Of a stretch of 64,000 nucleotides of DNA, positions 9,134 to 17,291 are shown piece by piece. The DNA comes from Streptomyces sp. NBC_01142 (GTDB lineage: Bacteria; Actinomycetota; Actinomycetes; Streptomycetales; Streptomycetaceae): assembly GCF_026341125.1 (NCBI RefSeq), contig NZ_JAPEOR010000002.1, positions 1,736,001-1,800,000 of the forward strand. The letters run 5' to 3'. A program made the position numbers and the translations under genes. Within the stretch, counting starts at the first letter, position 1. Each line of letters starts with the position of its first letter. The notes under the pieces were generated by a model. That model worked only from the letters and a program-made list of their open reading frames with translations, was not told the origin of the DNA and searched no databases.

Positions 9134-9846
9134 GCGTGTGTCTCCTGGGGGCGAGCGAGGAGGTCCACCCCGTCGAACGAGGGGACCGTGGAGTGGCGGT
9201 GGACGGCCGTGGCGAATCCGTCCGCGCGTTGGACCCCGAGCGTGTGCCACCCCGCCGTCCGCGCGGCGTCGAGTTCCGGCTCGCTGTCGGAGCAGAAGAG
9301 GATCTCCGCGGGCTCCGTCGCCGTCTGGGAGGCAATGGACGCGTACGAGGCGGGATCAGCCTTGGGGCCGGGGTTACGGGTGTCGAAGTGCCCGGAGAAG
9401 AAGTGCAGCAGGTCTCCACTGCCGGTGTGCCGGAACCAGTCCTGCTGGGCCAGCACCGAGCCGGAGGAGAAGACGTACAGGGTGGCGCCCTGCTCCTGCC
9501 ACCTGGTCAGGGCGGGCAGGACATCGTCATAGACGTGCGAGGTGAGCTCGCCGGAGGCGTAACCGTGCTGCCAGATCAGCCCCTGGAGGGACTTGAGCGC
9601 CGGTTCCTTGACGTCGTCGTCGATCCAGCCGCGCAGCGCCTCGGCCAGCTCGTCCGCCGAGGCCTCGGGGCTGCCGATGCGCTTGCGGATCTCGGCGGCG
9701 ATCTCGGCCACTTCGGGCAGCGGCTTGCTCAGCCAGGACTCCAGCCGCTGCCGTGAGTACGGAAAGAGATGGTCCCGGACGTACGAGAGCGAACTGGTCG
9801 TCCCCTCGATGTCCAGTACGACCGTACGGATCACCGCTCGGATCAC
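9130..9846 (-). CDS. mtnC: Enolase-phosphatase E1 (acireductone synthase)
   Basis: 238 residues, HAD superfamily. The catalytic motif VVLDIEGTTSS (the DxEGT variant typical of MtnC) is at the N-terminus, followed by VFSSGS (motif II), a lysine in NPGPKADPASY (motif III) and FCSDSEPELDAA (motif IV). It enolises and dephosphorylates 2,3-diketo-5-methylthiopentyl-1-phosphate to acireductone. Upstream overlap with mtnD and downstream overlap with mtnP, 4 bp each, indicate coupled translation. In organisms with MtnC a separate MtnW/MtnX pair is not needed, and none is seen. Confidence 0.93.
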   Translation of the reverse strand: MIRAVIRTVVLDIEGTTSSLSYVRDHLFPYSRQRLESWLSKPLPEVAEIAAEIRKRIGSPEASADELAEALRGWIDDDVKEPALKSLQGLIWQHGYASGELTSHVYDDVLPALTRWQEQGATLYVFSSGSVLAQQDWFRHTGSGDLLHFFSGHFDTRNPGPKADPASYASIASQTATEPAEILFCSDSEPELDAARTAGWHTLGVQRADGFATAVHRHSTVPSFDGVDLLARPQETHA

Positions 9847-10421
9847 CGTTCGGCCATGATCTGGTCGAGCGTCGGGAACCTCGAGGCGATCGAGTTCTCG
9901 ACGAAGTCGCCGACCCAGCCGTCTTCCTTCTGGAAGAAGCGGACGGCGGTGAACTCGGGGACGGTTCCCATGTCGAACCAGTGCACCGTGCCGGCCGGCA
10001 CCGACAGCAGATCACCCGCCTCGCAGACCACCGCGTGGATGCGGTCGCCGATGTGCAGATAGAAGCAGCCGCGGCCGGCCGGGAAGAAGCGGACCTCGTC
10101 CTCGGCGTGCCGGTGCTCCTCGAGGAAGCGGGACCGTGCGGCGTGGGCCTTCTCGGGCCACTCGGGGTCCTCGGGCGCCGGGCGCATCTGCACGACGTCG
10201 ATGAACTCGTAGTCGTTGGAGGCGCTGACGGCGTCGATCTCGGACCGATAGGCCTGGAGGATCTCCTCCTGACCGGCGTCGTCGGCCAGGCCCCGGTCCG
10301 TGTTCCAGCGTTCGTAGTGGATGCCGGCCTCGGCGAGGTGCTTGGTGATCTCGGCCGGGTCCTCGGTGCTCAACAGGGTGCTGCTCGGGTCCTGTACGGG
10401 CATGGTCCGCAGCAGTGTCAT
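9843..10421 (-). CDS. mtnD: Acireductone dioxygenase
   Basis: 192 residues of the cupin ARD family. The metal-binding signature EEHRHAEDEVRFF (HxH plus Glu) and the second-strand His in VPAGTVHWFDMG are present. It converts acireductone and O2 to formate and 2-keto-4-methylthiobutyrate, the keto acid of methionine (Fe form), or to an off-pathway product (Ni form). It lies 18 bp after mtnB and overlaps mtnC by 4 bp. The final transamination enzyme is not in the window; general aminotransferases can do this step. Confidence 0.93.
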   Translation of the reverse strand: MTLLRTMPVQDPSSTLLSTEDPAEITKHLAEAGIHYERWNTDRGLADDAGQEEILQAYRSEIDAVSASNDYEFIDVVQMRPAPEDPEWPEKAHAARSRFLEEHRHAEDEVRFFPAGRGCFYLHIGDRIHAVVCEAGDLLSVPAGTVHWFDMGTVPEFTAVRFFQKEDGWVGDFVENSIASRFPTLDQIMAER

Positions 10422-10439
10422 GGTGTCCGGTCCTCTCGG

Positions 10440-11120
10440 TCAGGTCGTCAGGAGCAGCAGTTCGCAGATGCCTTCGAGGCATTCCAGCCGGTTGCGGGCG
10501 GCTTCCAGGGTGGGGCCCCAGACGGTGGCGCCGTGATGGGCGATCAGCAGGACGGGGGGCGGTGCGTCGGCGGCGGGCGTACCACCGGCCGCCGTTTCGG
10601 CGAAGGCGCTGTAGTGGGCCTCGACGTCGGAGCCGATCCGCGGCACGTCCGGCCAGTTGGGAAAGACCGGCACGGTGACCGAGGTGGGGTCTGCCAGTCC
10701 GAATCCCTTGATGAGTTCGAAGTCGGAGATACGGACGGAGGTCTCGCCCCGGCGTGCCGCCAGCGAGGCAACCGCCGTGGCGTGCGGCGCGTGCGCGTGG
10801 ATGACCGCCTCGCACCCGGGGGCCGACCGGTACAGCGCCGTATGAATGGCGGTCTCGGCGGAGGGGCGCGGCCCGCCGGTGCGCAGCGGCTTCGAGGTCG
10901 ACACCTCCACGGTCACGATGTCCTCGTCGGTCAACTCGCCCTTGGAACGCCCGCTCGCGGTCACGAGGGTCAGGTTCTTGTCGGCCGACGGCCTGGCGGA
11001 GAGGTTGCCCGAGGTGCCTTCCATCCAGCCGCGCCCGTACAGCGCGCGTGACATCGACACCAGGGCCGGCACCAAGGCTTCCTGGGCTTGCTGGGTTTCC
11101 TGATCGGTTGTGATTGCCAC
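10440..11120 (-). CDS. mtnB: Methylthioribulose-1-phosphate dehydratase
   Basis: 226 residues from GTG 11120, which has GAGGAG 8-10 bases upstream. It belongs to the class-II aldolase/adducin family. Zn ligands are seen as HAHAPHATAV (HxH) and AHHGATVWGP; WMEGTSGNLSAR is the substrate phosphate region. It dehydrates methylthioribulose-1-phosphate, the product of MtnA. It is the first gene of the six-gene minus-strand operon and is divergent from the LysE gene, leaving a 341-bp regulatory region. Confidence 0.92.
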   Translation of the reverse strand: MAITTDQETQQAQEALVPALVSMSRALYGRGWMEGTSGNLSARPSADKNLTLVTASGRSKGELTDEDIVTVEVSTSKPLRTGGPRPSAETAIHTALYRSAPGCEAVIHAHAPHATAVASLAARRGETSVRISDFELIKGFGLADPTSVTVPVFPNWPDVPRIGSDVEAHYSAFAETAAGGTPAADAPPPVLLIAHHGATVWGPTLEAARNRLECLEGICELLLLTT

Positions 11121-11461
11121 CGGGCCACTCCTCAGGATTCGGCGGGATGAAAACGGCCTGAACCCATCCGGGCCGCCGTCGGTCGCATGCAAGATCCTCG
11201 CAGTCGCCACTCAGACATTTACCAGGAATCGGCACACGCCGCACTGGCCAGTTGGTGCCATGGCCGTTATGGCCAGCATCGGCCGGGGAGATGGGGATGG
11301 CCGTGGACAGTCGGGCTTGACACTCTTCGCGACAGAACTACATGATTCAAGCTCTGAGACCGTCGGCGCAAATGGTGGTCGCGAATCCACATATTGCCGG
11401 AACACAGCCGGAACACACTTCACGCAAGGGAATAGGGTTCCGTGCAAGGAAAGGGAAAATT
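11121..11461. promoter_or_regulatory. Divergent promoter region between mtnB and LysE
   Basis: No gene is visible. It has a symmetric patch of CTGGCCAG and two ATGGCC-type palindromes around 11245-11275. A TTGACA hexamer at 11317-11322 on the plus strand has an ACATGAT-like -10 about 17 bases later, a plausible promoter for the LysE gene. Both the salvage operon and the exporter should be controlled here, so it is a good place for a cluster-specific regulator to act. Confidence 0.45.
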
Positions 11462-12082
11462 TTGACTGCCGTACCCCTGGTACAGGGATTCGCCGTCGGA
11501 GCCGGCCTGATCATCGCGATCGGCGCACAGAATGCCTTTGTGATCCGTCACGGACTGATGCGGAAGCATGTCCTGGCGGTGGCCGGCGTCAGCGCCATCT
11601 GCGACATCACGCTGATCGGCATCGGTGTGGCGGGCGTGGGTACGGCCATCGCGGCCAGCGCCACCGTGACGGCGATCGCGACCTGGGGCGGCGCGCTGTT
11701 CCTTCTTTTCTACGGCGTGAAGGCATTCCGATCCGCCGCCCAGGTGAAAAGCATGGACGTGGAGGCCACCGCACCGGTCGGGACTCTGCGCTCCACCGCT
11801 ATTGCCGCCCTGGCGCTCAGCCTGCTGAATCCGCATGTATATCTTGACACCGTGGTGCTGGTCGGAAGCGTCGGCTCCCATTACGCCGGATTCGAGCGGT
11901 TCGCTTTCGGTATCGGAGCCATGATCGCATCGGCGGTATGGTTCTTCAGTCTCGCTTACGGAGCCACTCTGCTGGCTCCCTATTTCAAGAAGCCGCTGGC
12001 CTGGAAAATTCTGGATATCGCAGTCGGCTGCATGATGTGGGCGGTCGCTGCCGGGCTTCTGGTTTCTTACTTCAATGGATAA
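11462..12082 (+). CDS. LysE/ArgO-family amino acid exporter
   Basis: 206 residues from TTG 11462, preceded by AAGGAAAGGG; the open frame runs 40 codons further up but family length fits this start. It is an integral membrane protein with about six helices. The family hallmark GLIIAIGAQNAFVIRHGL appears in the first helix and LSLLNPHVYLDTVVLVGS in the fourth. The family exports basic amino acids such as lysine, arginine or canavanine. Its position, divergent from the amidinotransferase operon, suggests export of a guanidino or basic product or self-protection. Confidence 0.88.
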   Translation: MTAVPLVQGFAVGAGLIIAIGAQNAFVIRHGLMRKHVLAVAGVSAICDITLIGIGVAGVGTAIAASATVTAIATWGGALFLLFYGVKAFRSAAQVKSMDVEATAPVGTLRSTAIAALALSLLNPHVYLDTVVLVGSVGSHYAGFERFAFGIGAMIASAVWFFSLAYGATLLAPYFKKPLAWKILDIAVGCMMWAVAAGLLVSYFNG

Positions 12083-12109
12083 CCCGTTGCCATTAAGGAG
12101 CTTTCCCCC

Positions 12110-12820
12110 TTGTCCCGGATTCTGATTGTCCAGAACAGTTCCACCGCGTCGGAGGGGGACATCGGGTCGGCGCTGCGGGAGGCCGGCGTGGAGTACGACG
12201 TCGTCCTTGCGCAGAAGGACCCGATACCCGACGGCCTCGGCCATGACGCCGTCATCGTCCTCGGCGGTGGTCAGCACGCGGCGGACGACGACCTCCACCC
12301 CTACCTGGCGCAGGAGAAGGAGCTGCTCCGGCGCGTGGTGGAGCGCGGACAGCCCTGTCTGGGCATATGCCTCGGCGCGCAGGTGCTGGCCCATGCCATG
12401 GGTGCCGTCATTCACCGGGGTACGCAGGTGAATTTCGGATTTCAGCCCGTACGTTTGACCGATGCGGGCACTCGTGACCCTCTGTTCTCCGGTCTGCCCG
12501 AGAAACAGCACATGTTCCAGTGGCACGCCGATTCGTTCGAACTCCCCGTGGGTGCCGAGTCCTTGGTGTACGCGGATTCGGGCTCGCCCCATCAGGCTTT
12601 CCGTATCGGCGCCCGCGCCTACGGCGTGCAGTATCACGTCGAAGTCGACGAACGGCTGCTTCAGGCCTGGCTCGGCGCGGCCGCGGACGCCCCTCCCGGT
12701 GAGGCCGTGGACGCCGCCGTCGTGGCCGCCGCCCGGGCCGACGTCCCCCGGCACTACCCCGCGTACCGGCATCAGGTTCGGACCCTGCTGGACAACTTCC
12801 TGTCCCTGTCGGGTTCCTGA
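12110..12820 (+). CDS. Class-I glutamine amidotransferase-like hydrolase
   Basis: 236 residues from TTG 12110, with AAGGAG 9 bases upstream. It has the GATase-1 fold: nucleophile Cys in QPCLGICLGAQ, an oxyanion-type VLGGGQH strand, and the His/Glu of GVQYHVEVDE. No synthetase domain is attached. Free-standing members act as amidohydrolases, for example removing gamma-glutamyl groups, or as amidotransferase subunits. It is 27 bp after the LysE gene and probably co-transcribed. With an ATP-grasp ligase and gamma-glutamylcyclotransferase nearby, a role in gamma-glutamyl handling is possible; this is inference. Confidence 0.8.
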   Translation: MSRILIVQNSSTASEGDIGSALREAGVEYDVVLAQKDPIPDGLGHDAVIVLGGGQHAADDDLHPYLAQEKELLRRVVERGQPCLGICLGAQVLAHAMGAVIHRGTQVNFGFQPVRLTDAGTRDPLFSGLPEKQHMFQWHADSFELPVGAESLVYADSGSPHQAFRIGARAYGVQYHVEVDERLLQAWLGAAADAPPGEAVDAAVVAAARADVPRHYPAYRHQVRTLLDNFLSLSGS

Positions 12821-12887
12821 GCCGGGTGGGTGCGTGGCCGGGGGACGGCAGCGGGAGCGCGGCCGGGAACTACATCGCGGCGGAGAA

Positions 12888-13553
12888 CTACGTAGCGGGC
12901 GGGCCGCCGCCGTCGCGTTCGATGCTCTCGCGCAGCCGCCTGAGCTGCTGCTTGGCGGCATTCGCGTCGTTGTGCCCTGCACGGTCGGCGAGCCGGTGGG
13001 CGATGCGCTCGCGCTGCTCCCCGGGGCGGTGGTCGTCGTACTTGAACTTCGCCGCGACGGACGTGAGCTGTACGCGGATGCCCCGTATGACCGAGAGCTG
13101 ACGTCCGTACGGCGGCGCTCCCGCGGCCACCTGCGCGTGCCCGCCCTCGGGCTGGTGGTGGGCCAGCTGGCGCGTCAGCAACTCCGCCTTCTCCGCGGGG
13201 TCGTCGACGATCTCGGCATCCCCCACCAGATGCACCGCGCTGTAGTACGCCGTCGGTACGCCGTTCTGCTCGGGCTCGCCGTCCTTGGCCCGCCAGCCGG
13301 AGGGAATGTAGGTGTAGTCGTCGATGACGCTGATCAGCACCGTGGGTGCGGCCTCCAGCGCCTTCCACACCGGATTCGCCCGGGCGAAGTGCAGCAGGAC
13401 CGTGTCACCTTCGAGGAGAAAGTGGCTGGGGACGACCACCGGCGGCTCGCCCGGGGCGTTGTTCACCACGAGCTGCCCGAAGTCGCGTCCCTCGGACAGC
13501 CACTGGCGCCATTCCCCGTCGTGGAACGCGGCGTCCCAGGGATGGATCAGCAT
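12888..13553 (-). CDS. PaiB-type FMN-binding protein
   Basis: 221 residues from ATG 13553. The start MLIHPWDAAFHDGEWRQWL and VVPSHFLLEGDTVLLHFARANPVW are characteristic of the PaiB (FMN-binding negative transcriptional regulator, split-barrel) family. In Bacillus PaiB is linked with protease repression and the PaiA acetyltransferase. The gene overlaps the end of the B3/B4-domain gene by 7 bp, so the two form a unit. Whether it belongs to the biosynthetic cluster is unclear; the fold could also serve in flavin-dependent chemistry. Confidence 0.8.
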   Translation of the reverse strand: MLIHPWDAAFHDGEWRQWLSEGRDFGQLVVNNAPGEPPVVVPSHFLLEGDTVLLHFARANPVWKALEAAPTVLISVIDDYTYIPSGWRAKDGEPEQNGVPTAYYSAVHLVGDAEIVDDPAEKAELLTRQLAHHQPEGGHAQVAAGAPPYGRQLSVIRGIRVQLTSVAAKFKYDDHRPGEQRERIAHRLADRAGHNDANAAKQQLRRLRESIERDGGGPPAT

Positions 13554-14290
13554 GAGACCTGCTCACTCGCCGCCGTGGTGACGAGCCGTACGGCGGTACG
13601 CACCTGCGGATCGGCCTCCCGGAACCCTTCGACGAGCGCCTGTCCCGCCCGCTCGAGCGCGGCGTCGTCCATCGGTCCGAGGGCGTCCAGGATGAACAGT
13701 GCCCGCGTGGTGCTGCCGGTCAGCTGTGTACGGGTGCACTGGCGCCAGTTCCAGCGCCGGCACGTGACCCCCAGGTCGTCGCGCCAGACCACTTCGCCCT
13801 TGTCCGGGGACTCCACGACCGCCTCGCCCTTCGCGCTGGTGTCGAAGGTCTCCTCGCCGGTGGCCCGGACCAGGCGGGCAGGCCCCTGGTAGTGGTCGAG
13901 GTCCTCGCCGCCGAGCGGCAGCACATGCGCGATGGAGACCGCGTTGTAGATGTCGGTGAGCCGGTTGATGCGGGGCAGCCCGTCGGCCAGCCTGCGCAGC
14001 AGCGCGTCCACGCTGGGCCGGGTGCGCTGGGGTTTCATCCCGGCAGCACGGAACGCCTCCCGCCAGGCGGCGACGTGCGGGTGCTCCTCGAGCGGAGTGT
14101 CCGCGAACAGGGCCCTGGCCGTGCGCTCGGCCTCGGCCAGCAGCCGCTCGCTGGTCTCGTCACTGGGGCCGGGGCGCAGTCCCTCGGCGACGACGAGCAG
14201 CGCACGGTAGTCGGGGCGCAGGGCCAGGACCTCCGGGGCGATCGTCGCTTGGGCGAGCCAGGCTTCGGGGCTGAGAGCGGGAGACGACAC
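13547..14290 (-). CDS. B3/B4 tRNA-binding-domain protein
   Basis: 247 residues from GTG 14290. It resembles the B3/B4 domain of phenylalanyl-tRNA synthetase beta (SFRAAG..P.. RPSVDALLRRL, LPRINRLTDIYNAVSIAHVLPLGGEDLD, WNWRQCTRT). Free-standing versions are thought to act on mischarged tRNA or on tRNA-like substrates. It is coupled to the PaiB gene. A cis/trans editing protein beside a pathway that might make a non-protein amino acid such as azetidine-2-carboxylate would be a logical self-resistance factor, but this is only an idea. Confidence 0.75.
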   Translation of the reverse strand: MSSPALSPEAWLAQATIAPEVLALRPDYRALLVVAEGLRPGPSDETSERLLAEAERTARALFADTPLEEHPHVAAWREAFRAAGMKPQRTRPSVDALLRRLADGLPRINRLTDIYNAVSIAHVLPLGGEDLDHYQGPARLVRATGEETFDTSAKGEAVVESPDKGEVVWRDDLGVTCRRWNWRQCTRTQLTGSTTRALFILDALGPMDDAALERAGQALVEGFREADPQVRTAVRLVTTAASEQVSC

Positions 14291-14394
14291 GTCACTCCTG
14301 GTGATGGTGGGGCAGCTGCTCCGTCACTGTATCGAACGGCCGTGAGCCGGACGGGACGCGTACGGGCAGGGGGACTCGGTGTGTTTCCGTGGCC

Positions 14395-15771
14395 TCAGTA
14401 CGTGAAAACCCCTGTGGTGCAGGTCTGTTGATTGGTTCCGTAGTTGACGATGGCACCGGAGTCCACGGGCGAGGCCCGCACATCGGTCCCGGCATAACCC
14501 GCAGGAGTGACGAACACCCCCCAGGTCGCGATCCAGTCGGTCACAGCGGCCGTCCGCGGATCCACGACCGGCTCGGCGCGGGGCGTCACCCGCTTCTGCA
14601 CGATGTAGTGGTCCTTGAGGCAGTCCCGCAGGGCCGACTCCCACTCGTGGGGGCTCAGCTCCCAGCCGACGAGGATGCCGGTGCCTCCGAAGTCCCGCAG
14701 TGGCTTCACGATGAGTTCGGTGCGGTGCTCGATGCAGTGGTCGACCAGGTCGACCGTCTCCGTACCGACGCGGGCCGGTCCGTCGGCCAGCAGCCGCGTC
14801 CACGGCAGGAGCCGGTCGACGGCCTGCCGTTCCGCATCGGTGAGTACGGCGCTGGTTTCCCGGTCTTCCCGGTGGTCCGGGTAGTACGGGTGGTCCGGGT
14901 CGGACAGCAGGGACAGGGCGCCCTTGTTGGAGTAGAGGGAGCTGTCCATGGGGGTCCACAGGACCGCCCGGCCCTCCTCGTGCGCCCGGAGGATCAGCTC
15001 CGCCCGCCGTGCGGCGTAGGGGTCCGCGCAGATGTCGTCGACGGTGAAGAACCGGAAGACGGCGTCGACGGACTCGCCCGCCACCAGCAGTCCGCCCGCG
15101 CGCTCTTCGACGTCGTCGAGCTCCGACAGCCTGATCGGCAGGCCGAGACGCAGCAGCATTTCCCGGAACGCCAGCAGAAGGTGCCGGAATCTCGCCAGGC
15201 CTCCCCGCGCACACACCAGAGCGACCCGTGGCGTGCGCTCCCCGGTGATCGGCCGGCAGGCGGCGCGCAGCGCTCGTACGATCTCCTCCCCCGTGTGGAC
15301 GTAGCCGAGCCCGTGCCGGTCCGCGAAGTCGCCGAAGGGCGGGGTGTGCAACAGGGACCGCTGCATCTCGGCCCGGTCGGTGCCGCCCAGATCGCTGGCG
15401 ACGTTGAACTCCAGCAGCTTGAAGCCGGTGCCGTCGTGATACAGGTCGGCGCGTCCGTAGCGGACCGGTTCTGCGGTGGCGAACCGCCGGAGCACGGCGG
15501 CCCTTTCGGGGTCGATGCCGAGCAGCGAGCAGTAGCGGTCCAGGTCCCCGCCGAAGAGCCGGAAGGGGAGCGAGCCGAGGATGCCGAAGACCGTCTCGAT
15601 GTCCTGGGCGGCAGCGGCGAGTTCCTGCTCCGGTACGAACAGAGGTCGGGCCAGCATCCGCGGGCCCCAGCACTCCTGGAAGGCCGGCGGGAATTGCGTA
15701 CGGCTCACCACGTCGCGCAGGCCGCTGTCCGTGGACAGGCATTCCTGGAGATAGGCCTCGGTGACGCTCAC
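14395..15771 (-). CDS. Circularly permuted-type ATP-grasp ligase (candidate)
   Basis: 458 residues from GTG 15771, which overlaps the upstream stop (GTGA). No close family is recognised with certainty. ATP-grasp-like pieces are present: KLLEFNVASDLGG (metal and phosphate Glu/Asn strand) comes early and the nucleotide-lysine strand ELIVKPLRDFGGTGILVGWE late. That order is reversed relative to standard ATP-grasps and like glutathionylspermidine-synthase-type proteins. Such enzymes form amide bonds through acyl phosphates. The gene ends a run of tightly packed genes (MFS, SAM enzyme, GNAT-SIS, this one), so it likely joins amino acids in the proposed pathway. Confidence 0.65.
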   Translation of the reverse strand: MSVTEAYLQECLSTDSGLRDVVSRTQFPPAFQECWGPRMLARPLFVPEQELAAAAQDIETVFGILGSLPFRLFGGDLDRYCSLLGIDPERAAVLRRFATAEPVRYGRADLYHDGTGFKLLEFNVASDLGGTDRAEMQRSLLHTPPFGDFADRHGLGYVHTGEEIVRALRAACRPITGERTPRVALVCARGGLARFRHLLLAFREMLLRLGLPIRLSELDDVEERAGGLLVAGESVDAVFRFFTVDDICADPYAARRAELILRAHEEGRAVLWTPMDSSLYSNKGALSLLSDPDHPYYPDHREDRETSAVLTDAERQAVDRLLPWTRLLADGPARVGTETVDLVDHCIEHRTELIVKPLRDFGGTGILVGWELSPHEWESALRDCLKDHYIVQKRVTPRAEPVVDPRTAAVTDWIATWGVFVTPAGYAGTDVRASPVDSGAIVNYGTNQQTCTTGVFTY

Positions 15772-17270
15772 TTCGTCACCGCCCCTGCGGACACCAGCCG
15801 CTGGAAGGGCAGCACCGTGACGAACGGCCTCACCAGGGGTGGGACTTCGGGAAAGGGCATGTCTGATTCCTCGTCGTCGCTGCTGATGAGCACCCGTACG
15901 CCGCGGGAGCGCAGCAGATCGGCCTGCCGGTCCGCCTGCCGTCCCGCAGGCCCCGGTGGTCTGATGAGACAGACGGCCGTGGTGAATCCGCAGGCCTCCG
16001 GGACGGCGTGCGGGACCGCGTCGAGGTGGATTCCCTCCGCCCAGCGGTACGTGCCGTGCCTGATGTTCTCGGCGACCTCGGCGGCGGTGTGCGCATCGAG
16101 TCCGCTGCCCGCGACGATCAGCGGGGCCGGGTGGCCCTGCATGCCGTGCCCCGGCGCAAGCGCGTGGACGGCGCCGTCGGACGGCGGGAGGCCCGGAGTG
16201 CGGCGCAGCGCGTCGGCGACCGTACGCAGAGCGGACGTCAGCTCCTGTGCCGCGCCGCCCCCCAGGCTCGCGGCGATCATCTGCGCCAGTACGGTCAGTT
16301 CCACGGCGCGCGCGAGGGCTCGCCCGCCCCTGCCCCTGCCCCCGCCGAGAGCGATGCCGCCCTGCACACCGTGGTCGGCGACCACGAACCCGGCCGCGGC
16401 CCGCAGCCCGGCGGGCAGCTCCTCGGGGGTTCCCGAGTGCACCAGCACCAGCTGGTCGGCGGCGTGGAGCGGCTCCTCCGCCGACAGGGTGTGCGCGGGC
16501 AGCACCACGGGGCGTACGCGTCCTGCGCTGAGGAGCCGGGCCCAGGCCGCCGCGGTGTGGCAGGAGTGCAGCGAGGGCCCGGCGCCCGCCAGGACGATCG
16601 GACGGGATGTGTCCAGGGCGGGCGCCTCGTCCCGCTTCAGCAGTGCGGTGACCGCGTCGGCCTGACCGTGGACGGCACGGGCGAACGCGGAGTCCGTGTC
16701 CGGCAGACATGCGGCCGCCGGCGTACCCGCGTCCCCCGCCCCCGGGCTGCCGTAGCGCGCCCGGTTGGCGGGGAAGCCACGCTGGTAGAGCGCGAGATCG
16801 ACCAGGCTCCCGCGCTTGTATCCGATGTCGTTGAGGACGCCGGTGTACGTGTATCCGGCGTGGGTGAACAGACGTCTCGACCTGGTGTTGTCCGAGGTGA
16901 TGACCGCCAGGACACCGGTGAACCCGGTGTCCTCGGCATGCCGGGTCAGCCAGCCGCACAGCGCCGTACCCACCCCGACGCCCTGGAACCGGGGATCCAC
17001 GTAGACGGAGATCTCGGCGCTGGCCCGGTAGCCGCCGCGCGAGGCGAACTGGCTCAGCGAGCCGTAGCCGACGAGCCTGCCGTCGATGTCGGCCGCGACC
17101 GCCGGGTACCGGTCGCCGTGGTGGTCCAGCCACTGGAGCATCTGGCCGGGGGTCTTCTCCTCCGTGTCCAGGGTGGAGTTGGACCGGCGCACCGCGTGGT
17201 TGTAGATCTCCCGTACCGCGGTGAGATCCTCGGCTTCCAGCCGGCGGATCAGCGTGCGCTGACTGCTCAT
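15768..17270 (-). CDS. GNAT acetyltransferase fused to GlmS-like SIS domains
   Basis: 500 residues from ATG 17270 (GTG 17276 is the alternative). Residues about 1-165 are a phosphinothricin-acetyltransferase-like GNAT (IYNHAVRRSNSTLDTEEKTP, VYVDPRFQGVGVGTALC, NTRSRRLFTHAGY). After a short linker, residues about 215-500 have two sugar-isomerase (SIS) repeats: PIVLAGAGPSLHSCHTAA with LVLVHSGTPEE, then PLIVAGSGLDAHTAAEVAENI with AEGIHLDAVPHA and a VLPFQRLVSAGA end, as in the isomerase half of GlmS. No glutaminase domain is present. The fusion could acetylate an amine and process or sense a phosphosugar, or act as self-resistance. It lies 21 bp after the SAM-enzyme gene. Confidence 0.75.
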   Translation of the reverse strand: MSSQRTLIRRLEAEDLTAVREIYNHAVRRSNSTLDTEEKTPGQMLQWLDHHGDRYPAVAADIDGRLVGYGSLSQFASRGGYRASAEISVYVDPRFQGVGVGTALCGWLTRHAEDTGFTGVLAVITSDNTRSRRLFTHAGYTYTGVLNDIGYKRGSLVDLALYQRGFPANRARYGSPGAGDAGTPAAACLPDTDSAFARAVHGQADAVTALLKRDEAPALDTSRPIVLAGAGPSLHSCHTAAAWARLLSAGRVRPVVLPAHTLSAEEPLHAADQLVLVHSGTPEELPAGLRAAAGFVVADHGVQGGIALGGGRGRGGRALARAVELTVLAQMIAASLGGGAAQELTSALRTVADALRRTPGLPPSDGAVHALAPGHGMQGHPAPLIVAGSGLDAHTAAEVAENIRHGTYRWAEGIHLDAVPHAVPEACGFTTAVCLIRPPGPAGRQADRQADLLRSRGVRVLISSDDEESDMPFPEVPPLVRPFVTVLPFQRLVSAGAVTK

Positions 17271-17291
17271 GAACACCAGGTCGCCGTTCGT

